DNA of 63,361 bases from DAOTUB01 sp034437455 (GTDB taxonomy: Bacteria; Chloroflexota; Anaerolineae; B4-G1), in contig DAOTUB010000007.1 in NCBI GenBank assembly GCA_034437455.1, positions 1 to 63,361 on the forward strand, in the 5' to 3' direction. Shown here in pieces: positions 1-6,582 of the stretch. Position 1 is the first letter of the stretch. Each line of letters begins with the position of its first letter. A program made the translations under genes and the position numbers. The notes under the pieces are model-generated. The model searched no databases. It was given only the letters and a program-made list of their open reading frames with translations, and was not told the origin of the DNA.

Positions 1-52
1 GACGAGTGCCAGTTGCCGGAGGAGCGGGCAATGTCGGAGATTGGAGGTTAGA

Positions 53-730
53 TTGGTCGTTCCCCATATTGCCTTCATCATGGACGGAAACGGGCGCTGG
101 GCGCAGCGACGCGGTCTCCCCAGAAGCGCCGGGCACAAGGCGGGGTTCGAGCACATCCCCGACGTGCTCAAGATTTGCCACGATCTGGGCGTTCAGATCG
201 TTTCCGCCTATGCCTGGTCGACGGAGAACTGGGGCCGCCCCAAGGCCGAGGTGGATTTTATCGTGCATTCTCTGGAGACGCATCTATCCCGGTTTGTGAA
301 AGAGTTGCACACCAGAGGCGTCCGCTTCGTTCACGGTGGAAGCCGGGACCACTTGACGACAAAAGCTCTGCGGGTGATCGACGAGGCGGTGGAGCTTACG
401 CGAAACAACGGCCCTTGGGTGTTCAACCTGGCCTTCAATTACGGCGGGCGAGCTGAATTGGTGCGCGTCGCCAGCGAGTTGGCGGCAGAGCAGGCGCAGC
501 CCGAGACGATTTCCGAGGCCACCATAAACGCTCGCTTGTGGACAGCGGGGCTTCCAGACGTCGACCTGGTGATCCGCACAGGCGGCGACCGACGGCTGAG
601 CAATTTTATGCTTTGGCAAAGCGCGTATGCCTGTATTCACATCGTCGATGCGTGCTGGCCCGACGTAAGTCGAGACGACATCGAAGAGGGGGTCAGGTAT
701 TATAACCAGGTTATGGCGAGTGGAGATTAG
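53..730 (+). CDS. uppS: Undecaprenyl (polyprenyl) diphosphate synthase, UppS family
   Basis: Cis-prenyltransferase that condenses isopentenyl-PP onto farnesyl-PP to make the lipid carrier for cell-wall and glycan synthesis. The hallmark HIAFIMDGNGRWA is at the N-terminus, followed by NYGGRAEL and RTGGDRRLSNFMLWQ near the C-terminus; at about 225 residues the length suits the family. I chose the TTG at 53 because GGAGG lies five bases upstream; an in-frame TTG at 41 has no proper spacing. In E. coli UppS the segment after the LSNF motif is YAEL, with a Mg-binding Glu; here it reads YACI, so that ligand appears lost. It may be a paralog or use altered metal binding. It is followed 15 bases later by moaC. 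Confidence 0.9.
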   Translation: MVVPHIAFIMDGNGRWAQRRGLPRSAGHKAGFEHIPDVLKICHDLGVQIVSAYAWSTENWGRPKAEVDFIVHSLETHLSRFVKELHTRGVRFVHGGSRDHLTTKALRVIDEAVELTRNNGPWVFNLAFNYGGRAELVRVASELAAEQAQPETISEATINARLWTAGLPDVDLVIRTGGDRRLSNFMLWQSAYACIHIVDACWPDVSRDDIEEGVRYYNQVMASGD

Positions 731-745
731 AGATCGGAGATTGGT

Positions 746-1219
746 ATGGAATTGACGCATTTGGATCAAGAGGGCCACTTTCAGATGGTGGACGTCGGCG
801 GAAAGGCGGACACGGAGCGGGTCGCCGTCGCCAAAGGGGATGTGAACATGCGTCCAGAGACGCTGCGCCTCATCGCCGAGGGCGGCGTGCCGAAGGGTGA
901 TGTGCTGGCGGTAGCGCAGGTGGCGGGAATCATGGCCGCCAAGCGCACCCCTGACCTGATCCCGCTCTGCCACCCACTGCTGCTGACGAAAGTGGACGTC
1001 GAGTTCCACGTTGACGAGGAGGCTTCCCGCATCGAGATCACGGCGACCGCACGCTGCCGGGGCAAGACCGGCGTGGAGATGGAGGCGCTCACCGCCGTCA
1101 GCGTCGCTGCCCTGACCATCTACGACATGGCGAAAGCGGTGGAAAAGACGATGCACATCGGCAACATCCGCCTGGTGAGCAAGAGCGGGGGAAAGAGTGG
1201 AGAATACAGTGAACAATGA
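746..1219 (+). CDS. moaC: Cyclic pyranopterin monophosphate synthase MoaC
   Basis: Second step of molybdenum cofactor synthesis: converts the MoaA product (3',8-cyclo-GTP) to cyclic pyranopterin monophosphate in the cytoplasm. The family signature is complete: HFQMVDVGGK at the start, AGIMAAKRTPDLIPLCHPL in the middle, and GVEMEALTAVSVAALTIYDM with the catalytic-region KAVEK toward the end. About 157 residues is normal. The spacer before it and the 3' end are made of short A/G-rich microrepeats. It heads a moaC-moaD-moaE-moeA run; no moaA or moaB is in the window. Confidence 0.97.
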   Translation: MELTHLDQEGHFQMVDVGGKADTERVAVAKGDVNMRPETLRLIAEGGVPKGDVLAVAQVAGIMAAKRTPDLIPLCHPLLLTKVDVEFHVDEEASRIEITATARCRGKTGVEMEALTAVSVAALTIYDMAKAVEKTMHIGNIRLVSKSGGKSGEYSEQ

Positions 1220-1223
1220 GCGA

Positions 1224-1484
1224 ATGAACAATGAACAAATTCTGGTTCGAGTCAAGTTTTTTGCCGCGCCGCGGGAGGCGATGGGAACGGGAAAGGTTGA
1301 ACTGGAGATTCCGGCGGGCGCGACGGTGGCCGAGTTGCTCGAACTTCTGACGGTAAAGTATCCTGTCCTGCGCGCCTACGCTCGCTTCATCAGCGTCGCC
1401 GTGAACCGCGCGTACGTTGGGATGCAGACCGAACTGCGCGATGGGGACGAGGTCGCTTGCTTGCCGCCGGTCGGAGGGGGTTGA
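1224..1484 (+). CDS. moaD: Molybdopterin synthase small (sulfur carrier) subunit MoaD
   Basis: Ubiquitin-fold sulfur carrier that supplies the dithiolene sulfur as a C-terminal thiocarboxylate to MoaE. The protein is about 86 residues and ends PPVGGG, the Gly-Gly tail that is adenylated and thiolated. The segment LRDGDEVACLPPVGGG matches the family. I took ATG 1224 because it begins just before the beta-strand sequence ILVRVKFFA; a GTG at 1197 would overlap moaC by 23 bases. The stop (1482-1484) sits one base before the moaE start, which suggests coupled translation of the two synthase subunits. Confidence 0.93.
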   Translation: MNNEQILVRVKFFAAPREAMGTGKVELEIPAGATVAELLELLTVKYPVLRAYARFISVAVNRAYVGMQTELRDGDEVACLPPVGGG

Positions 1485-1485
1485 T

Positions 1486-1917
1486 ATGGCAGAGAAACGG
1501 TTCGAGATCAGGATAGAGGAACTATCCATAGACAAAGTGGTCGCCCGGCTGGCAGACCCGGCCAACGGCGCGATAGCCACGTTCGTCGGCGTGGTGCGCT
1601 GCGAAACGGATGGCCGAAAAGTACGTTATCTAGAGTACGAGGCGTATCCGGAGATGGCCGAGGAGCAGTTGCAACGGATCGGCGACGAGATCCGCGCCCG
1701 CTGGCAGACGATCCGAGAGGTCGCCATCGTCCACCGGGTGGGGCGGTTGCAGGTGGGAGAGACCGTCGTGGTCATCGCTCTCTCCGCCGCCCATCGGCCC
1801 GAGGTCTTTGACGCTCTCCGCTATGCCATCGACCGGCTGAAAGAGATCGTGCCCTTGTGGAAGAAAGAGGTGTGGGCGAATGGCGAGGAATGGAGGAGTG
1901 AGCAGGAGACGGGGTGA
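1486..1917 (+). CDS. moaE: Molybdopterin synthase catalytic subunit MoaE
   Basis: Large subunit of molybdopterin synthase; it uses the MoaD thiocarboxylate to put two sulfurs into cyclic pyranopterin monophosphate. Recognised by GAIATFVGVVR near residue 30, LEYEAYPEMAEEQL, HRVGRLQVGETVVVIALSAAHR, and the C-terminal KEIVPLWKKEVWANGEEW containing the conserved substrate-binding lysines. About 143 residues, usual for the family. The ATG at 1486 is one base after the moaD stop and is preceded by GGAGGGGG. The 3' end runs into a GACAAGG microrepeat before moeA. Confidence 0.96.
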   Translation: MAEKRFEIRIEELSIDKVVARLADPANGAIATFVGVVRCETDGRKVRYLEYEAYPEMAEEQLQRIGDEIRARWQTIREVAIVHRVGRLQVGETVVVIALSAAHRPEVFDALRYAIDRLKEIVPLWKKEVWANGEEWRSEQETG

Positions 1918-1939
1918 CAAGGGGACAAGGAGACAAGGG

Positions 1940-3208
1940 ATGGCGGAACCGATGTTGAGTGTGGAAGAGGCTTTGGAACGGATATTGGGCGCGTTCCAGC
2001 CGCTAGAATCAGAGCGAGTGCCCATTCTGGAGACGCCGAGCCGCGTGCTGGCCGAGGACGTTTACGCTGACGTGGACATCCCGCCTTACGCTAACTCGTC
2101 GATGGATGGCTACGCAGTGCAGGCCGCCGACACCGTTGGCGCCAGCCGCGAGACGCCCGCTCGTCTGCTCGTCGTCGGCGGCGTGCCGGCGGGCTACGTC
2201 GCCGAGAAGGAGCTGACGCCCGGCACGACCATCTGCATCATGACGGGCGCGCCGATTCCGCCGGGGGCCGACGCCGTCGTCCCTGTCGAGGACACGCAGG
2301 CGACGGGAGAGTGGGTGAACGTCTTTGCCGAGGTCGAGGCGGGGCAGTACATCCGTCCCGCCGGGGAGGACGTGCGCCAGGGAACGTTGGTGCTGCGCCG
2401 GGGTACGCGCATCCGGCCCCAGGAGGTGGGGATGCTGGCCGCGCTGGGGCAGAAGGAGGTCGCGGTCACGCGCCGCCCCCGCGTGGCGATCTTGGCTACC
2501 GGCGACGAGGTGGTAGAGATCGACGCTCCCCTCGCGCCAGGCAAGATCCGCAACGCGAACAGCTACTCGAACGCCGCCCAGGTCATCGCGTGCGGAGGGA
2601 CGCCGATCCTGCTTGGCATCGCCCGCGATCGGGTCAGAGAGTTGACGGAGACGATCCGGGCGGGGCTGGCCCAGGGCGTGGATCTGTTCCTCACCTCCGG
2701 CGGCGTCTCGGTGGGCGATTTTGACCTGGTGAAAAAAGTACTGGCTGCCGAGGGAGAGGTAAACTTTTGGCGAGTGCGGATGAAACCGGGCAAGCCCATG
2801 GTCTTTGGTCGCCTGAACCTCCCCTCCCTCTGTCCCCCCCAATGGGGGGGAGGAAAGGGGGGGGAAAGCGTGCCGGTGTTGGGACTGCCGGGCAATCCCG
2901 TCTCGGTGATGGTCTCCTTCGAGATGTTCGTCCGCCCGGCCATCCTCAAGATGCTGGGAATGACCGAGTGGAAACGCCCCGTCGTCGAGGCCACGCTGGT
3001 GGACGAGGTGAAGCAGAAGGACGACCGCCGCCACTTTTTGCGCGTCCGCCTCGAAAGGGAGGCGGGGGAATACCGCGCCCATCTCACTGGCGGGCAGGGG
3101 TCGGGCATCCTCAGTTCGATGGTCAAGGCGAACGCGCTGGCGATCATCCCGGAGGAATGGAGCCGCGTGCCGGCCGGCGCGCGGGTGCGGGTGATGCTGC
3201 TCGACTGA
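1940..3208 (+). CDS. moeA: Molybdopterin molybdenumtransferase MoeA
   Basis: Inserts molybdate into adenylylated molybdopterin at the last step of Moco synthesis. Domain order is typical: N-terminal MoeA domain (PPYANSSMDGYAV near residue 50), MPT-binding MogA-like domain (ATGDEVVE, GKIRNANSY, TSGGVSVGDFD), and beta-barrel C-terminus (GLPGNPVSVMVSFE, then GQGSGILSSMVKANAL). ATG 1940 was chosen because the N-terminal helix LSVEEALERIL starts right after it; an upstream GTG frame is microrepeat. Between KPMVFGRL and VPVLGLPGNP there is an extra stretch of roughly 15-19 residues encoded by a C-tract/G-tract palindrome (2821-2864). It keeps the frame and looks like an inserted repeat. Confidence 0.95.
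   Translation: MAEPMLSVEEALERILGAFQPLESERVPILETPSRVLAEDVYADVDIPPYANSSMDGYAVQAADTVGASRETPARLLVVGGVPAGYVAEKELTPGTTICIMTGAPIPPGADAVVPVEDTQATGEWVNVFAEVEAGQYIRPAGEDVRQGTLVLRRGTRIRPQEVGMLAALGQKEVAVTRRPRVAILATGDEVVEIDAPLAPGKIRNANSYSNAAQVIACGGTPILLGIARDRVRELTETIRAGLAQGVDLFLTSGGVSVGDFDLVKKVLAAEGEVNFWRVRMKPGKPMVFGRLNLPSLCPPQWGGGKGGESVPVLGLPGNPVSVMVSFEMFVRPAILKMLGMTEWKRPVVEATLVDEVKQKDDRRHFLRVRLEREAGEYRAHLTGGQGSGILSSMVKANALAIIPEEWSRVPAGARVRVMLLD
2821..2864. repeat. C/G-tract palindrome inserted in frame inside moeA
   Basis: A pyrimidine-rich arm (CCCCTCCCTCTGTCCCCCCC) is followed by AAT and a near-complementary purine arm, able to form a long hairpin or cruciform. It lies inside moeA and adds a Pro/Gly/Lys-rich loop between two conserved blocks without breaking the frame. 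It resembles the small palindromic elements that tolerate coding insertion in some bacteria; its mobility is inferred. Confidence 0.6.
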
Positions 3209-3214
3209 GGCGCT

Positions 3215-4135
3215 ATGAACCAGTCACCTCTCACTCGCGGCTACCTGATCGCGTTCGTCGCCACGGCTCTCTGGTCTACCACAGCCATCTTTATCGGCTA
3301 CCTGAACGTGCATCTCCAGGCGCCGCCGCTGGCGCTGGCGTTCTGGCGCGACGTTATCGTGGCGAGCGCGCTTGGAGTGGTGCTGGCCGCGTTTGCCCGG
3401 CCATTGCTCCACCTGGGGCGGCAGAACGTGCGTCTGTTCGTCGTCTATGGATTTGCCCTGGCTCTTTTTCACGGGTTATGGATCGTGTCTGTGTCGCTCA
3501 ATGGGGCGGCGGTAGCCACGGTGTTGGCCTACAGCGCGCCCGCTTTCACGGCGCTGGCCGACTGGCGCTGGTGGGGTGAGCGATTGGGGCCGCTCAAGAG
3601 CGGCGCGGTGCTCCTGAGCATCGCCGGCTGCACGCTCATCTCCGGCGCTTATGATCTCGCCGCCTGGCAACTCAATCCCCTCGGTATCCTGGTCGGCCTG
3701 ATACCGGGCGTGATGTTTGCCGCCTACAACGTGTTTGGCAAGATCGCCGTGGAGCGAAACGTCAATCCGTGGACGGCCACGCTGTACAGCTTTGGGTTCA
3801 GCGCGGCGTTTCTTTTGCTCGTGCAGCGACCCGCCACCTTCTGGATGTTTCACTTGCTGGAGGGGCGTGAGGTCGCCCAGGGATGGGGGATGATGCTGCT
3901 TTTGGCCATCGGCCCCACCCTCATCGGATATGGCCTGTATACGGTCAGCCTGAGGCATCTTTCGATCACCACGGCGAACCTGATCTCTACGCTGGAACCG
4001 GCGATGACGGCGACCTGGGCTTTTATCTTCCTGGGCGAGCGATTGACGACGCTGCAATTTTGGGGCGGGGGCCTGATTCTGATCGGCGTGCTGCTCCTGC
4101 GCCTCAGCGACCGCGCGACTGGCTTCACAGGATAG
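3215..4135 (+). CDS. EamA/DMT-family membrane transporter
   Basis: Ten-helix drug/metabolite transporter superfamily protein. Two repeated EamA halves are visible: ATALWSTTAIFIG and AFWRDVIVA in the first, GLIPGVMFAAYNVFGKIAVERN, SLRHLSITTANLISTLEP and AFIFLGERLT in the second. About 306 residues with hydrophobic segments throughout, so it acts in the cytoplasmic membrane. Substrate cannot be read from sequence. It starts seven bases after moeA, so it could be co-transcribed with the Moco genes. A second, unrelated EamA protein is at 26887. Confidence 0.88.
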   Translation: MNQSPLTRGYLIAFVATALWSTTAIFIGYLNVHLQAPPLALAFWRDVIVASALGVVLAAFARPLLHLGRQNVRLFVVYGFALALFHGLWIVSVSLNGAAVATVLAYSAPAFTALADWRWWGERLGPLKSGAVLLSIAGCTLISGAYDLAAWQLNPLGILVGLIPGVMFAAYNVFGKIAVERNVNPWTATLYSFGFSAAFLLLVQRPATFWMFHLLEGREVAQGWGMMLLLAIGPTLIGYGLYTVSLRHLSITTANLISTLEPAMTATWAFIFLGERLTTLQFWGGGLILIGVLLLRLSDRATGFTG

Positions 4136-4139
4136 GGAT

Positions 4140-5462
4140 ATGAAAATGCGAACATTCATGATCATCGGTATGATTCTCGCGCTACTGGTTGTGGTCATCG
4201 GGGCCATCCTGTTGAGTTCGGTTGCGACACCTGGCGTCGCGGATGAATACGTGGTGCATATCACGTATGAGGGCTTTGCTCCCCAGACGATCACCGTGCC
4301 TGTAGGAAGCACGATCACCTGGGTCAACGACCGCGCCGAGCCGGCGGCGATTCATTCTGGCCTGCCGCACGTTTGTCTTCTCCTGCCCATCTATAAGAAT
4401 TTTACGCCTGGGGAGACTTTTCGAAGTGAAGGTGAATCAACTTTCTCGGGCTGGGGAGCGGCCATCGAGCCGGGCGAGTCCTGGAGTTGGACCTTTACCG
4501 CGGCAGATCTAGGGGAAAATCCTTATCGCTTTGGGACGTGTTGCCTGGGTACTGATCCGGATCATCCAGGATGCATTGTTGTTATAGATGCTCCACCTAC
4601 AACACTTACACCGACGGCGACGTTTACCTCGACCGCTACCCCGACGAGCACACCAACCGCCACCCCGACGAGCACACCGACCGCTACCCCGACGAACACG
4701 CCGACCGCTACCCCGACCGTCACGGCAACGCCCACGCCTACCCCCACGAGCACGCCTACTGGTACCGCGACGCCGATCCCTGTGTACACGTATGAGATCA
4801 TCAATGAGTATCCGCATGATCCAGACGCTTTCACACAGGGACTGGTATTTGAGAACGGAGTGCTATTTGAAGGAACCGGGCTGTACGGAAGGTCCTCGCT
4901 GCGTCGGGTGGAGTTGGAAACCGGGGAGGTGTTGCAGATATTGAATCTGTCGTCCTCGTACTTTGGCGAGGGTATCACGGTTTACGGGGAAGAGATCGTC
5001 CAACTGACCTGGAAGTCTCGGGTCGGCTTTGTCTACGATAAAGAGAGTTTTGCAAAGCTGTCCGAATTCAATTACAATTCTCAGGGGTGGGGGATCACCC
5101 ACGACGGCGAATCTCTGATCATGAGCGATGGCACAGCGACGTTGCACTTTCTGAACCCCGAAACCTTTGAGGAGATCAGCGCCGTTGCGGTACACGACGA
5201 CGACGGCCCCGTGACCCAACTCAACGAACTAGAATACATTCAGGGGAGCGTCTATGCCAACGTCTGGTACACCGATCTCATCGCCATCATTGACCCTCAG
5301 AGTGGTCAGATAATCGGCTGGATCGACCTCACCGGTCTTTTGAGTCCGGAGGACAGTGTGGGGGCAAACGTTCTCAACGGCATCGCCTACGACGTCGAGA
5401 ATGACCGCCTGTTCGTGACCGGGAAGCTCTGGCCCAAGCTCTTTGAGATCGAACTGAGATAA
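4140..5462 (+). CDS. Secreted cupredoxin-like / glutaminyl-peptide cyclotransferase fusion
   Basis: Three-part exported protein of 440 residues. An N-terminal membrane segment or signal (residues 5-30) is followed by a cupredoxin-like domain (about 35-150: TITVPVGSTITWVN, then AAIHSG and FGTCC...DHPGC as possible His/Cys copper ligands). Next comes a Thr/Pro linker of about 50 residues (4610-4780), then a C-terminal domain (about 215-440) matching plant/bacterial glutamine cyclotransferases: YPHDPDAFTQGLVF, FEGTGLYGRSSLR, FGEGIT, LTWKSRVGFVYD, GWGITHDGE, SDGTATL, LNELEY, ANVWYTD, NVLNGIAYD, FVTGKLWPKLFEI. That family makes N-terminal pyroglutamate. Copper binding is inferred; the usual Met ligand is replaced by Cys. 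Confidence 0.85.
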   Translation: MKMRTFMIIGMILALLVVVIGAILLSSVATPGVADEYVVHITYEGFAPQTITVPVGSTITWVNDRAEPAAIHSGLPHVCLLLPIYKNFTPGETFRSEGESTFSGWGAAIEPGESWSWTFTAADLGENPYRFGTCCLGTDPDHPGCIVVIDAPPTTLTPTATFTSTATPTSTPTATPTSTPTATPTNTPTATPTVTATPTPTPTSTPTGTATPIPVYTYEIINEYPHDPDAFTQGLVFENGVLFEGTGLYGRSSLRRVELETGEVLQILNLSSSYFGEGITVYGEEIVQLTWKSRVGFVYDKESFAKLSEFNYNSQGWGITHDGESLIMSDGTATLHFLNPETFEEISAVAVHDDDGPVTQLNELEYIQGSVYANVWYTDLIAIIDPQSGQIIGWIDLTGLLSPEDSVGANVLNGIAYDVENDRLFVTGKLWPKLFEIELR

Positions 5463-5493
5463 GAGGTGCTTGGCGGCCCGCGCCGTGCGGGTT

Positions 5494-5522
5494 TGACGAG
5501 CAAGCCGTCCTTAAGTATAATC
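5494..5522 (+). promoter_or_regulatory. Sigma70-type promoter upstream of the SBBP gene
   Basis: TTGACG (5494-5499), 17-bp spacer, TATAAT (5517-5522). It points at the beta-propeller protein gene at 5695; a small mobile element (5556-5667) now sits in the expected 5' leader between them. Confidence 0.55.
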
Positions 5523-5555
5523 GTATAAAACCATTTACCACCAATTCGTTGGTCT

Positions 5556-5667
5556 GTATCTTCTCAATAAATTGAGGGCGAATGTAGGGCGGTTTTGCTA
5601 ACCGCCGCTGGTCGGATAACAAATCCGACCTACATTTGCCATTTTCCCCAGAATATTGAAAAGATAC
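5556..5667. mobile_element. MITE, shell 1 (GTATCTTCTCAATA ends), core alpha
   Basis: A 112-bp non-coding element. The ends are inverted repeats: GTATCTTCTCAATA on the left and TATTGAAAAGATAC on the right. It is flanked by an exact 8-bp direct repeat GTTGGTCT (5548-5555 and 5668-5675), the expected target duplication. The middle is a separate palindrome starting AATGTAGGGCGG and ending CCGACCTACATT (about 5581-5637). Half of this core recurs alone at 24291. The same outer shell with a different core is at 31053. Confidence 0.8.
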
Positions 5668-5694
5668 GTTGGTCTTTAGTAGGAGGATAAAGTG

Positions 5695-6582
5695 ATGAAC
5701 CTTTTCTATCCCCATTCACGTTTGTTCCCCCGTTCGTCGTACCTGTGGCTCGTGTTCCTGCTGATCGCGACCCTGCTGGCGATCGGCCCACATACCTGGC
5801 CGAGCACTGCGCCTGCTTCACTCGATGGAGCAGTCATTGCGCCGGACCTCGGCAAGCTGCCGCTCTCCTTCGCGCCCAGCGCCGGGCAGGCCGATTCTAC
5901 TGCTCGCTTCCAGGTACACACGCTGGGGGGGACGATCTTTTTCACCCCAGGCGAGATGGTGTTGTCGTTGCCGCGTCCGGTAGCCGAGTCAGCATCTACA
6001 CCCACCGTCGTGCGCGCGCGCTTTGAGGGCGCGAGCACAGCGGAGATGGTGGGCGTCGGGCGTTTGCGGGGCATTGTCAACTATTTTGTCGGGAATGACG
6101 CCACACAATGGCGCACCAACGTACCCACGTATGCGGCCATCGTCTATCGGGAACTCTATCCCGGCATTGATCTGCGTTACGATGGCGAGGGTGGCGTGCT
6201 GAAGGGCACATATATTGTGGCTCCCGGCGCGGATCCCGACCTCATTCAATTCACGTTCGAGGGTGTGGACCGGCTGGAAATCGAGGAGCAAGGCGATCTC
6301 GTCCTGTACGTACCCGACGGCGAAATTCGCCAGGAAGCGCCTTACATCTACCAGGAAAGCGACGGGATTGAGCAGGCCATTGCTGGCAGGTACGTGCTCC
6401 AGGGAAAACACCGGGTCGGCTTCCAGATCGCAGACTATGACTCGACGAAACCCCTGCTGATCGACCCGAGCCTGAGCTACTCGACCTATCTGGGTGGCAG
6501 CGGTTCTGATGGTGGCATGTCAATTGCTGTTTGGCCGTTCCTCAGTATCCTCTTCTACCTCGACCGGTGGCAGCGGTTCTGA
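5695..6582 (+). CDS. Secreted beta-propeller repeat (SBBP) protein, 5' part before frameshift
   Basis: N-terminal part of a large exported protein. ATG 5695 lies eight bases after AGGAGG. A signal/membrane segment (SYLWLVFLLIATLLAIG) is followed by the N-terminal domain commonly found ahead of SBBP repeats (LPLSFAPSAGQADSTARFQV, then NYFVGNDATQWRTNVPTYA, YPGIDLRYDG). The first propeller repeat begins at LSYSTYLGGSGSDGGMS. The frame then runs into WPFLSILFYLDRW and stops at 6582 because a 73-bp segment that partly repeats the preceding DNA is inserted. The rest continues in another frame (6494-8353). Without the 73 bp the repeat would read straight on as GGMSIAVDASFHIF. Confidence 0.8.
   Translation: MNLFYPHSRLFPRSSYLWLVFLLIATLLAIGPHTWPSTAPASLDGAVIAPDLGKLPLSFAPSAGQADSTARFQVHTLGGTIFFTPGEMVLSLPRPVAESASTPTVVRARFEGASTAEMVGVGRLRGIVNYFVGNDATQWRTNVPTYAAIVYRELYPGIDLRYDGEGGVLKGTYIVAPGADPDLIQFTFEGVDRLEIEEQGDLVLYVPDGEIRQEAPYIYQESDGIEQAIAGRYVLQGKHRVGFQIADYDSTKPLLIDPSLSYSTYLGGSGSDGGMSIAVWPFLSILFYLDRWQRF

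Noticed and set aside
284..1255. 323-codon minus-strand open frame opposite uppS and moaC
   Set aside because: Both plus-strand genes have clear family motifs; the antisense frame has none.
4610..4780. Short tandem DNA repeats resembling a CRISPR or minisatellite
   Set aside because: They encode the Thr/Pro linker of the cupredoxin-cyclotransferase; unit length and lack of unique spacers rule out CRISPR.
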